Made by a program: the position numbers and the translations under genes. From the NCBI GenBank assembly GCA_019454045.1, contig SKCR01006527.1:186001-250000 (forward strand): 64,000 nt of DNA. The letters run 5' to 3'. The DNA comes from Zanthoxylum bungeanum. Its lineage: Eukaryota; Streptophyta; Magnoliopsida; Sapindales; Rutaceae. The notes under the pieces are model-generated. The model worked only from the letters and a program-made list of their open reading frames with translations, ran no database searches and had not been told where the DNA came from. This document shows positions 35,955-46,815 of this stretch, piece after piece. Position 1 is the stretch's first letter. Each line of letters starts with the position of its first letter.

Positions 35955-38148
35955 ATGTCGAGTGGAGAATCTTTAGAGAGTTTAGGTGAGCAGATTGATA
36001 AATTTGTAGAAGTATCGTCGAGTGAATCTACTGAAGAAAATTATTAAGGGACTGGTCGCGTCAAGAATTTCCCGAGGAGGGACCTGTTACCCGTTTTGTC
36101 GCGTGAAATTCCTGTACATGCAATTCCTATAAGATCATTGGCAGCAGTTGGGGATTTTAGTGGAGCAGTTAGCACAAGTGAGCCAACCAACTTGCTAACC
36201 AAGACCCAGCTAGTCGAATGACGGCTGGTATGCTGTTGGAAATTAGGAGTAAGTACAGATTTCCTAGATCAATGGAGTTGAGAGTACCCATGCCGACTGA
36301 AAGAATTGACTATAAAATTCCTGGGTGGATTGAATTTTATGTAGTGCCGTTTTCTAATGGGCTTAGATTCCTCATTCCGAGGTTAGCTTGGGAAGTTTTG
36401 GATCATTATGGGATCGCTCATTCACAGCTGATGCCGAACGCTTGGAGGATTTTATTGTCGATTGAATGCTTAGCATTTGAACAAGGGGTGTTCTTTGAGG
36501 TGAAGGATGTAGTATACTCATACTACCTAAAGGAGCACTTAACTGAAAAAGGGAGGTATACTTTGTATCTTCTTCGTAAGAGAGAACAAATAGTAATGGG
36601 ACTTCCAACGAATGATAGGGGGTAATTGACAGTCAGATTATTTCTTTGTGAGGAATGAGGGTATCTTTAGGTCGACAGAATGGGTCGTGTCTCAGAATAT
36701 TGGAGTGTATTTAGTGAGTATCAGTTCTTCTATTATTGATAACTTATCAATGTGTTGTTGTCGTTTGACGCTAATGTGTGGATTGTTTGTTTTGCAGGTC
36801 CATTTCGAAACAGTTTATTCGACAAAACTCCTCAAATTTTATCCAATACTAAAGCTCTTCTTGCTCTTCCTGTCGAACAAAGAGATTGGAGAATAGTCTT
36901 GGTAGAGAAAAGATTAAGGACAACATTAGTGTGGAAAGAAATCTTCGAATCAGAAGGTACATCTACCCATTTGGCACTTTGTAAACACGTATTGGAAGTC
37001 ATCTACTGTACTTGGTCGATTCGAGCTTTATACGGAAATGTGTTGTTTATAAAGACTTTAACTCCAAAAGAATTTTATGCGCAGAGGACATGATGTCGAG
37101 ACCAATAAATGTAGCATCAATTGATGAATTAAAAAGCCGAAAGAAGGCTAGGAAGCTTAAGATAAAGGAGCCAGAGGTGGAGGTTCCTGAATTACAACAG
37201 GTTGTGTCGACATGAACTCCCAAGGCTAAAGGGCAGTCGACTGAAATCATTGTCAAAGGGGGAAAAAGGAAAGCGGTTGAAAGTGAGGACATTGACAATA
37301 TAATTGTCAGGATTCCATCAGGGTCGACTGCAATTTCTGACCCATCAAGCCTTGACCCTTTTATCAAGAAGCTTCTGCTGGAAGAGGATGAGCAAAGGCT
37401 ATCAAAATAGGCCCCGTCGAGTCAATGAAGAAGGTTGCGGCTCTAAATTACCAAGTAAGAAAGTAATAAAAGTTTTTTATTATAATTTGTAGAATGGATT
37501 CTAATCGAATGCTTTTTTCAGGCAATGGAGTGTAACTTGTTCATGCAACGGTATGTCGAATCACATCTCAGGAAGCAAAGAGAAATGGAAAAATCATTTG
37601 CAGCAATGAAAAAAAAGATGGTCCAGATGAAGTCATTTGGAAAAAAAAATGAAGAATTGGAGAAGGAGTTGAAGGAGGTGAATGCTACTCTTAAGATGGA
37701 GAGGGAAACTTCTGAGGTTACGATTGGAGGTTATAAGGATGCATTTGAAAATGTAAAGAAGGAGAATGATGAGTTACTTGAGCATCTTTAAGGGATTGCT
37801 CTCGAATCCATGATGAAAGAACGAAGTAATCTGATGAAGGATTTCCTTGAAGGGAATACCGCAGCTGGGAACCAGAGATATGGATTCAAGAGTATGATCG
37901 ATTACTGGCAGGAAATTTCGTCTTCCAACGAGGGTGATGAGGAAGAGAAAGGTGAAGAAGTCGACTCTAAAGTGGCTGAAAAGAAATAACTGACGCCAAT
38001 GAAGCGGCTGGAGTTCAAGAGATGGAGAAGAAGAATGAAGAACTTAGTCGAATGGAGGTTGAGCCGACTGGTCAAGTTCAAGAAATTCCTGCGCCTGAAG
38101 TTGTTGCTGAACGTATTCCGGAAGAACCTGCTCCGGAAATTTGAATTC
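35955..38148 (+). pseudogene. G3 antisense gene, PF04195-like plus coiled coil, spliced, disrupted
   Basis: Homologue of the G2 antisense ORF, retaining downstream exons. The ATG at 35955 gives MSSGESLESLGEQIDKF, and stops occur soon after, near 36045. The globular domain is open at 36218-36625: RIDYKIPGWIEFYV, LAWEVLDHYGIAHSQL, MPNAWRILLSIECLAFEQGV, EKGRYTLYL. A donor near 36715 (GTGAGT) and an acceptor at about 36798 (TTTTGCAG) lead to the exon with LLALPVEQRDWRIVLVEKRL. A Lys-rich segment follows, then an intron ending in TTTTTTCAG near 37522. Next is a long coiled coil (AMKKKMVQMKSFGKKNEELE...) interrupted by a TAA at about 37789, and an acidic Glu/Pro-rich tail. The gene is antisense to G3 and converges on its pol. 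Confidence 0.75.
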
Positions 38149-38314
38149 TTTATAATTTTAACTTTTTGTTATCGCATTTTGTAGAACAATTTAATGACTT
38201 AATGATATTTTGGGATAATATTTCACAACAGGTCTTGTTATTAAGTCGAATCGCAATACATAAAGTAGTTAAACCACTTTTAACCTTCAAATTTAAATTA
38301 AATGCACGCATAAA

Positions 38315-38424
38315 TTACCGGTAAAATCGCTTAAGGTGAATTGCATTCCAACTGTTGTGAATTTGCCTCCCCTCGGTTGTTTGTAAATTGTAGGCTCCGT
38401 GTCCAACAACTATTGTGATGACGT
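38315..38424 (-). pseudogene. G3 integrase, extreme C-terminus (split off by G4)
   Basis: The minus strand encodes GHGAYNLQTTEGRQIHNSWN then AIHLKRFYR and a stop. It continues the WEGPY segment at about 50914-50960 across the G4 insertion. The five bases GACGT at each side are the G4 target duplication. Confidence 0.75.
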
Positions 38425-40478
38425 TGATGAGTGGTATTTATATCACTATTTCTTACTCATTTGACCTAATGTTTTGTATTGTTTCTCGAGATTTATGAAC
38501 GTTTTGATGTGTTTTGTTGTTATTTTGTAGATAAATAAAGTTTGGACAGCACTGGAGGCAATTTGGGGCAAAACCGGACAAAAATGCGTCAGCAGAGATA
38601 TTTTGGTCTTTTGCGTGTCGCGACTCCGGGACCTTTAGCGTCGCGACGCCTAACCTGCACCGAAGTCTGCTATCGTGCGCCTGGTCAACGGGTCAGAATT
38701 TGAGAAGTTTGACTTTGCTAACGTGCGCCTTGACACGTGTCACCACCACAGAAGATCCACTAACGTGCGCACGCCACATCATCATGACGTCACCAATGAC
38801 GTCATGAACAGTGCCACGTCACCAATGACGTCATGAACAGTGCCACATCATCAATGACGTCAGCTTCATAATTGAGTTCCAGCCGCCATGACACGTGTCG
38901 ACCTTATCCTCTTATCCGAATCGCTACGTGTCAAGCTGACCTTGTGCCACGTCTCACTATTCCAGCGTCGCGATGCTGGAAACCAAATTTTTTGCCTATA
39001 AATAGAGCGCGAAATTTCAGATTTCAGTGTACCATTCTCTCTCACTTCTTCTATGTAATTAGAGAGTGCTTCTCTCTCTAAGTTTCTTTTAATTTAGTTT
39101 TGTAATTTTTAATTACGTTCTGTAATAATAGTAATTTTACTTTTGAATAGTAATAGTAATTTATTTTTACCTTTTACTTTTTACAGTTTACTATTCACTA
39201 TGAGGAGGTAACTTCCCTATGCTAGGGTGAAAGGTAATTCTTTTACTATTGCTATTTAGATTAATCTCCCTTAAAATAATATATTTACTATTTAAAATTT
39301 GACTTAAAAAGGGATACCGCTATATTGGTCGGTTGGTAAATCATTTCAACTTGGTTAAACCTGATTAAGAAAGGATACCGCCAGATTGGTCGGTTGGTAA
39401 TTTAATTCCTTTTCCGCCTTTATGGCTGGTTTTTTGGTTCCGCCTTTATGGCTGGTTGGACTTAATTTGACTTAATCAGGATACCGCCAGATTGGTCGGT
39501 TGGTAATTTAATTTTAATTTGGTTTACCTGACTATAAAGGATACCGCCAGATTGGTCGGTTGGTAATAATCACAAGTTTATATATTATTTTCTGGGAGAT
39601 TATCTAAATTAGTAGTAGTAGAAATAATTCATTTTACCTTAGCATTTTTATTTTATTTTACTTTTAAGCTTTTACTTTACCGCAATTACTTTTAAGCACT
39701 TTTATTTTATGGCTTTTACTTTTAGTTTTTACTAGCCCTAGCTATGTGTCATAACTAAGTTAGTAATCTAGGGTTGTGATGAAATCCAATATCACCGGTC
39801 TATAAGGGTTAAAATATAATTTGGGTAATATAAAGATTTATTTATTGAGTCTTAATCTTAATGCCTTTTTATTAATTGGCCACTAATAAAATTGATAAGG
39901 TAAACTAAAATGAACTAGACATATGGATTTTAGGTTTAAGACCTTAGACTCAATTACCCACGATCTTCCTTGAGGATAGATAAACCTTTAATAGATTTCC
40001 TTACAGGATAGGATATACCTGTCGGGCGGGGTAGCCATAATTGGAACTTAATCTTAATGAATCTAGGTAATTTGGTTGACATAGACATATGGTTCAATTG
40101 AATTATACTAGGTATTTGTAATTGACCATCGGAAGAGGCTTTTACATAAATTAGTGTTCCAGGTTAATAAATCAATATATTACTCAACTATAAGATAAAC
40201 CATTCATCTTTAAATAATATTGGAATAAATACAAACCCTAGATAGTTTTTAATATTGAATTTTCTTAAAATCAACCTTAAAACAATTTCATTTACTTGTC
40301 TATTTTTAAATTTAGAATCGTCGCCTTTTCAAATCAATCAAACAACCTGTTAGATACTAGTAATCATTTGACCTTATAAAAATTAATATATAAGATTTTA
40401 AGTCCTCGTGGGATCGATACTTTTTATACTACTTGAACGATACGTGCGCTTGCGTTATACGTGTGTTTACGCCGGTCA
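38425..40478 (+). repeat. 5' LTR of G4 (2054 bp)
   Basis: Begins TGATGAGTGG, ends CGCCGGTCA. The U3 contains ACGT-type palindromes (separate entry), a TATA box CTATAAATAG (38996-39005) and TGTAATTAGAGAGTG downstream. The R-U5 part (39311-39571) contains four copies of the unit GGATACCGCCAGATTGGTCG followed by GTTGGTAAT (one variant), plus a doubled TCCGCCTTTATGGCTGG. It matches 48848-50908 closely; the differences I noticed are mostly single-base indels. Confidence 0.93.
38639..38899 (+). promoter_or_regulatory. cluster of CRE/TGA and G-box-like palindromes in the G4 LTR promoter
   Basis: Perfect TGACGTCA octamers lie at 38785, 38797, 38826 and 38855. A 12 bp palindrome TGACACGTGTCA (G-box/ABRE core) lies at 38731-38742, with a second TGACACGTGTCG at 38889. 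A GC-rich palindrome GCGTCGCGACGC lies at 38639-38650. All are 100-360 bases upstream of the TATA box. Plant bZIP factors (TGA, ABF) bind such sites, so stress or ABA responsiveness of this LTR is inferred. Confidence 0.6.
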
Positions 40479-40484
40479 AGTTTT

Positions 40485-40502
40485 TGGCGCCGTTGCCGGG
40501 GA
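40485..40502 (+). other. primer-binding site, tRNA-Asp
   Basis: TGGCGCCGTTGCCGGGGA, 6 bases after the LTR's terminal CA. This is the standard Athila PBS, complementary to the 3' end of plant tRNA-Asp. Confidence 0.85.
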
Positions 40503-40607
40503 CTTAGTTATCTTTTACTATTATTTTAGGGGTTAGATACCTTTACTTGTATCTAATTTCTTTTTACTTATTTTTTGTTTCTTGTGTTACAGGTTCTCAG
40601 AAACTAT

Positions 40608-42249
40608 ATGAGACGAACCAGAAGCTTTGAACTCCGACCGCTTGACCCAGAAATTGAAAGAACCATCAGACAGTTGAGAAAGGAAAGGCGAGAAGGCCAA
40701 GAAGCTTTAGTCAACATGGAACCTGAACCTTTGGAGGTTGCACCACCAATTCCCATTCGAGACAGAACCATTCCGGTGGTAGATGGCCTCATTTCGTGTA
40801 TTGTACTTCCTCATTTACCAGCAAATGCAGGTGACATCAAAACTTGCATTCAGATGATTCAGCAGACAGTGCAGTTTGGAGGAAATGCAACTGAAGATCC
40901 TAATGCTCACATTAGCAACTTCCTGGAAGTTTGCGGCACTTTCAATTACAACCGAGCATCAGAAGAAGCAATGAGACTGCGGGTTTTTCCATACTCCTTG
41001 AAAGACAGAGCAAAAGCATGGCTACATTCATTACCAGCAGTTCTATCACAACTTGGAACGCTCTAGCTACAAAGTTCCTTGCAAAGTACTTTCCACCAGC
41101 CAGAACAGCAAACTGAGGAATGACATCACATCTTTGTGCAGCAAGATTCAGAATCCCTGTACGAAGCTTGGGAAAGATACAAAGATTTGCTCCGGAAATG
41201 TCCTCACCATGAGATTCCAAAATGGTTCAAGTCCAAACTTTCTATAATGGACTTTCTGGACTGATGAGAACCACAATCGATGCTGCTGCTGGAGGGCTTT
41301 AATGGCAAAAGGAGAAGATCAAGCCTGAGACCTAATCGAAGAAATGGCCAACAACAATTCCTTATGGCCAACAGAAAGGAGCATTATTCAAAGAATTGCA
41401 GGAATTTATGAAGTTGGAGCTAATACAGCAGTCAACACCAAATGGATCAGATATGCAAAATCATGGAGACTCTTACCACTGGATCCACAAGTTCACCATA
41501 TGGAGGAGTACCAGAACCAAACAACTTGAAGAGACGGTGAATTATGTCAACAATTTCAACAGACAGGGGAACAATCCATATTCCAACACCTACAACCCAG
41601 GGTGGAAGAATCATCCTAATTTTTCATGGAGCAACAATTCAGGGCAAAAGAACTATCCACCACCTGGATTTAGCAACAGAACAGAATAAAGGCCAGAGCA
41701 GACAAATGAACCAGTAATGGCAGAGAGATGCTAGCTCAATTAAAAAGATATGAAGCTATGATTCAGAGCCAATCAGCTTCCATCAAAGCACTGGAGAATC
41801 AAATCGGACAACTGGCCAATGCTCAGAGCTACAGACCACCAGGTAATCTTCCCAGCAACACAGAACCAAATCCAAGGAACCGAGGTAAGGAGCAATGTCA
41901 AGCCATTACCTTAAAGAGTGGTACTGAGATCAACAAAGATATTGGAATCAAGATGTCCCAAGAAGAAGTTCCAAAAGAAGCCGAGAAACATATGGAGGAA
42001 AAAGAAGCAAAGGAAAAAGAAGCAAAGGAAAAAGAACCAGAAACAAATCACTCCACCACCACTTTTTCCTCAGCGTCTTCAGAAAAACAAACTGGACAAG
42101 CAGTTTGCTCGTTTCTTGGAGATTTTCAAAAAGCTGCACATCACATACCATTTGCAGAAGCCTTGGAACAAATGCCCAGTTATGTCAAATTCATGAAAGA
42201 CATTCTTTCACGAAAACGGAGAGGAGATTGGGAGACTACGAGACAGTAG
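40608..42249 (+). pseudogene. G4 gag
   Basis: Capsid and nucleocapsid precursor. The ATG at 40608 (MRRTRSFELRPLDPEIE) follows a possible splice acceptor (GTTACAG). Athila gag signatures: EDPNAHISNFLEVCGTFNYN, RLRVFPYSLKDRAKAWLHSL, and in shifted frames TTWNALATKFLAKYFPPA, QTFYNGL and VNYVNNFNRQGNNPYSNTYN. A Lys/Glu-rich coiled region (about 41960-42050) and DFQKAAHHIPFAEALEQMPS (cleavage/protease-linker region) follow. Several frameshifts (about 41040, 41250, 41480, 41700) make it non-functional as read. Confidence 0.82.
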
Positions 42250-42336
42250 CTTTGACGGAAGAATACAGCGCCATCATTCAGAGGAAACTTCCCCCGAAGT
42301 TGAAAGATCCTGGCAGTTTCACAGTTCCATGCACCA

Positions 42337-42687
42337 TTGGAGAACATTATCGGTAATAAGGCTTTATGTGATTTAGGTGCCAGTGTTAATTTAATGCCTT
42401 TTTCTATTTACAGAAACTGCAAATTGAAGCGGAGAGCAGCAATGCCTACTTCAGTATCTTTGCAACTTGCTGATCGAACACTCGCATTTCCGAGAGGAGT
42501 CGTGGAAAATGTGCTGGTTAAAGTTGACAAACTCATCCTTCCAGCAGACTTCATCATCCTTGACATGGAAGAAGACAAAGAAGTACCTATCATTCTTGGA
42601 AGACCATTTTTGGCTACAGGTAAAACTGTAATTGATGTGCAAAAAAGAGAACTAACCATGAAAGTGCAGGACCAAAGTGACATTTAA
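42337..42687 (+). pseudogene. G4 aspartic protease
   Basis: Active-site motif ALCDLGASVNLMPFSIY (DLGAS in place of DTGAS, usual for Athila) and the second conserved segment VPIILGRPFLATGKTVIDV. The frame is open for 116 codons. Flanking frameshifts separate it from gag and RT. Confidence 0.85.
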
Positions 42688-42808
42688 TTTTTTCAAAGCC
42701 ATGAAATCCCGAGCGATGAAAAGGAAGAAGAAGAATGCTTCAGAGTTGAGTTGATGTTATTGATAATATTGTTCAAAATACGAAATCAAATCCACAGATA
42801 CACTTGAA

Positions 42809-44529
42809 GTGTGCATCACCAACATGACAGACAGCGAGCTAAATGCTGAAATCTTGGAATGTATCAACTACCTTGACAAACCATTCCGATTCAAAGCAAT
42901 ACCACCAGTTGAAAGCTTGGAACTGCCAAAGAAAGATCGAATCAAGCCTTCGATTGAAGAACCACCGCAGCTGGAACTAAAGTTACTTACGAGCCATCTC
43001 AGGTATGCATTTCTTGGAAACTCTTTTGAATTACTTGTTATTATTTCTTCTTCACTAACATTGGAGCAGGAAGAAAAGCTACTGAGAGTGTTACGAGAAC
43101 ACAAAAGAGCCATTGGCTGGACTATAGCAGACATTCGAGGCATTAGTCCATCATTTTGCATGCACAAAATCTTGATGAACGATGAGTACAAACCCACAGT
43201 GGAGCATCAACGGAGACTCAATCCAATCATGAAGGAAGTCGTGAAGAAAGAAATCATCAAATGGTTGGATGCTGGCATCATTTACCCCATCTCAGACAGC
43301 ACTTGGGTAGTCCTATGTCCTATGTGTGTGCCAAAGAAAGGAGGAATTACTGTGGTCACCAATGAAAAGAACGAACTGATTCCAACAAGACAGTAACTGG
43401 ATGGAGGAGTGAGAGTATGTATGGACTACAGAAAGCTGAACAAAGCCACGAGAAAGAAATGACCATTTTCCGCTACCATTCATTGACCAGATGTTAGACA
43501 GACTGGCGGGACATGAATTCTATTGCTTTCTTGACGGATATTCAGGGTACAATCAGATTGCTATTGCCCCAGAAGATCAGGAGAAAACTACTTTTACATG
43601 TCCCTATGGTACTTTTGCTTTCCGCAGGATGCCATTTGGATTATGTAATGCCCCTGCCACTTTTCAGCGTTGCATGATGGCCATCTTCTCAGACATGCTG
43701 GAGCAGAGTATGGAGGTATTTATGGATGATTTTTCTGTGTTTGGAGATTCTTTTGACCATTGTTTGCAAAATTTGGAACAGGTATTACAAAGGTGCGAAG
43801 ATACAAACCTGGTACTCAACTGGGAGAAATGTCACTTCATGGTGCAAGAAGGCATTGTTCTTGGACACCGGATCTCACAAAAGGGAATCGAGGTAGACAA
43901 AGCAAAGATCGAGACAATTGAGAAACTACCTCCACCAACATCTGTCAAAGGGATTCGAAGTTTTCTTGGACATGCAGGGGACTTTATAGGAGATTTATCA
44001 AAGACTTTTCCAAGATTGCCAAACCTCTTTGCAATCTTCTGGAAAAGGATGTGCCTTTCAACTTCACCAAAGAATGCCAGGAAGCTTTCGAGATCTTAAA
44101 ACAGAAGCTGGTTTCTGCCCCCATCATTGTAGCACCAGATTGGACCCTTCCATTCGAGGTATGTGTGATTCTAGTGATTTTGCTGTATGTGCAGTTTTGG
44201 GACAACGCAAAGCAAAGATTTTCCACACCATTTACTACTCCAGCAGAACTCTGAATGAAGCTCAACTCAACTACACAACCACTGAAAAGGAGTTCCTCAC
44301 AGTTGTGTACGCTTTTGACAAATTCCGCTCCTATCTGCTGGGTCCCAAAGTAGTGGTCTACACAGATCATTCAACAATCAAATATCTGATCACAAAGAAA
44401 GATGCCAAACCCAGATTGATCCGTTGGATACTTCTTTTGCAAGAATTCGACGTGGAGATCGAGACAGGAAAGGAACAGAAACCAGGTGGCAGATCACTTA
44501 TCGAGGCTCGAGAATGGAGAAACAGCTGA
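42809..44529 (+). pseudogene. G4 reverse transcriptase and RNase H
   Basis: RT begins with HKRAIGWTIADIRGISPSFC and includes the Athila hallmark VPKKGGITVVTNEKNELIPT. A frameshift region at 43390-43490 (MDYRKLN) leads to FLDGYSGYNQI, FGLCNAPATFQRCM and the catalytic box VFMDDFSVFGDSF (about 43720). RNase H follows in shifted frames at 44029-44529: [38 protein letters not shown] and [11 protein letters not shown]. At least four frameshifts; not translatable as a polyprotein. Confidence 0.88.
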
Positions 44530-45879
44530 CAAAGAACTGATAATCAAAGAAATTTTCCAGATGAACAACTGTTTTCCATTAAACAACAGGAAGTCCCTTG
44601 GTATGCTGACTATGTTAATTACATTGTGTCAGGAAAATGGCCGTTGGAATGGACAACTCAGCAACGGAAGAAATTCTTCAAAGAAGTCAAACACTATGTC
44701 TGGGATGAACCGTACCTGTTTTAAACGATGTGCTGATCAATTATTGAGACGTTGTGTTCCACAGGAAAGGTCAACAGTGTTCTGCAACACTGCATTCATC
44801 ACCATACGGCGGACACTTCAGCGGAAACAAAACTGCAGCAAAAGTTCTTCAATCAGGTTTGTTCTGGCCCACACTTTTTAAGATGCTTATCTTTTTGCTT
44901 TTCAATGTGACAGGTGCCAGAGAACAGAGAATATTTCAAGAAAAATGAAGGACCGTTGCAAAACATTCTGGAAGTGGAGATATTCGATGTGTGGGTATTG
45001 ATTTCATGGGACCATTTGTTCCATCATTTGGAAACCTGTACATTCTGGTTGCTGTAGACTACGTCTCCAAATGGGTTGAAGCAATTGCACTGCCATCCAA
45101 TGATTCAAAAGTAGTGATCAAATTCCTGAAAAAGAACATTTTTACTCGATTCGGAACACCTCGGGCAATCATCAGCGATGGTGGCTCTCATTTATGCAAC
45201 AGATAATTTGATGCACTCCTATCCAAATATGGAGTTACTCACAAGATTGCCACAACTTACCATCCACAGTCAAATGGACAGGTTGAGGTTTCAAACAGAG
45301 AGATCAAGAGAATCCTAGAAAGAACCGTTGGATCAACAAGGAGGGACTGGTCTACAAAACTAGATGATGCATTATGGGCCTACCGAACAGCTTACAGGAC
45401 ACCCATTGGTATGTCCCCATATCGATTGGTGTTTGGGAAAGCGTGCCATCTGCCAGTTGAGCTTGAACACAAGGCGTACTGGGCACTGAAGAAGTTGAAT
45501 CTTGATTCACAAGCTGCAGGAGAGAAAAGATTTCACCAACTCAATGAATTGGAGGAATTTCGCTTACAGGCTTATGAGAATGCCAAATTATACAAGGAAA
45601 AGACCAAAAAATGGCATGACCGAAAAATAGTGCACAGACAGTTGGAACCAAGGCAGCAGGTGTTGTTGTACAACTCGAGGTTAAACTTTTCCCTGGAAGT
45701 TAAAATCTAGGTGGTCTGGACCATTTGTGATCACTCAGGTTTTACCATATGGAGCTTTTGAGTTACTGGATCCTAATACCAACAACACATTCAAAGTTAA
45801 CAGTCAGCGTGTCAAGCACTACTGGGGAGAATCATTTGAGCAACAAAAAGAAAGTGTCACACTTTCAGATCCAGCATAA
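44530..45879 (+). pseudogene. G4 integrase
   Basis: The zinc-finger region at 44754-44960 is frameshifted. The core is readable: Asp in WVLIDFMGPF-like [12 protein letters not shown] (about 44991), Asp in [11 protein letters not shown], a stop TAA at about 45205, and Glu in [35 protein letters not shown] and [19 protein letters not shown] follow. The C-terminus LPYGAFELLDPNTNNTFKVN and RVKHYWGES ends in a TAA at 45877-45879. No chromodomain. Confidence 0.87.
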
Positions 45880-46017
45880 ACGTTCGAAAGTCACGTCTAG
45901 CTGACGACGATTAAACTTAGCGCTCGCATGGAGGCAACCCATGCAATTTTTGTATATATGTGATTTGGTGTGATTTAATTTTGTGTGTTTAGTTTTTGCA
46001 GATTAAGTCATTTCAAG

Positions 46018-46747
46018 ATGGAAGAAGCTCTCGCAAATCTTCACAAGCAATTTACTTCTCTCCCTCAAAAATCTCTGATGAAAGTCTACAAAGCTCGCTT
46101 GGAACGGATGAGACTATTGACAATCCATGGTGTGCCCAATGACATTCGTTGGGTAATTGAAGCACGAGTCCGATTGGCAGGTGAATCCTCTGATTCTTTT
46201 ATTTCACATCTGCCTGTTTTGGAAGAAGCACCTATGCAAAGAAACGAAGAGCTAAGCAAATGGGTGTTTGTTACAAATGTGCACGTTGGAATTGCAATAC
46301 TCGTTGTCGTTCTTTAGGAATGGTGTCTGTTAATCGCGAAGACAAAATTAAATTCATTAGGGATGGCTTGAGTAAGGAGTATTTAGATGATATATCTTCG
46401 ACTCTTGAGACGCATCCCAGTGGATATGTTCACATAGACTTTCGCAGATTACATACACAATATCAAAAAGAAAGACAACAGTTAAGTCTTGGGAATCTGA
46501 CTCAAAAAGACCCTGTTTGCCAATTTATAAGAAAATTGGATGGGAAGCTTGTCCCTGATGCATAGACGTTAATCAAGATGTAAATTTGTATTTATTATAT
46601 CTCTTGTCTTTTCCTAATAATTGTGATTTGTTTTGTTGTTTTCTCCGACAGGATCCAGACCTTTTTGACTATCACGACCTATTTTACTATTTTGTTACTA
46701 ATCGTCATTTGGAAGATACTTGTGCTATTTTTACTCACCCCTTTCAG
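46018..46747 (+). pseudogene. captured host-like gene A in G4: cysteine-cluster protein of unknown family
   Basis: It lies immediately downstream of a splice acceptor (TTTTTGCAG, ending 46001), where Athila elements place a spliced env-like ORF. The ATG at 46018 reads MEEALANLHKQFTSLPQKSL, then KVYKARLERMRLLTIHGV, a basic stretch YAKKRRAKQ and the cluster MGVCYKCARWNCNTRC (CX2CX4CX3C), then KIKFIRDGLSKEYLDDISST. A one-base frameshift lies near 46225 and a TAG near 46563. A possible intron (46580-46651, GTAAAT...CGACAG) precedes DPDLFDYHDLFYYFV and HLEDTCAIFTHPFQ, but its phase does not fit cleanly. No transmembrane segment or env feature was seen. I do not recognise the family. A homologous fragment sits in the MULE-like element at 18636-19420. 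Confidence 0.65.
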
Positions 46748-46815
46748 GTATTATAAATTCAACTCATCATTGCACCTTTGAAGTCATCCAGAGTTGAGAA
46801 AGAAAAACGTAAAAC

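Noticed and set aside
46018..46747. Athila env-like protein
   Set aside because: It is in the env position but has no transmembrane or signal segments, and it shares a cysteine-cluster fragment with an unrelated MULE-like element, which points to a host gene origin.
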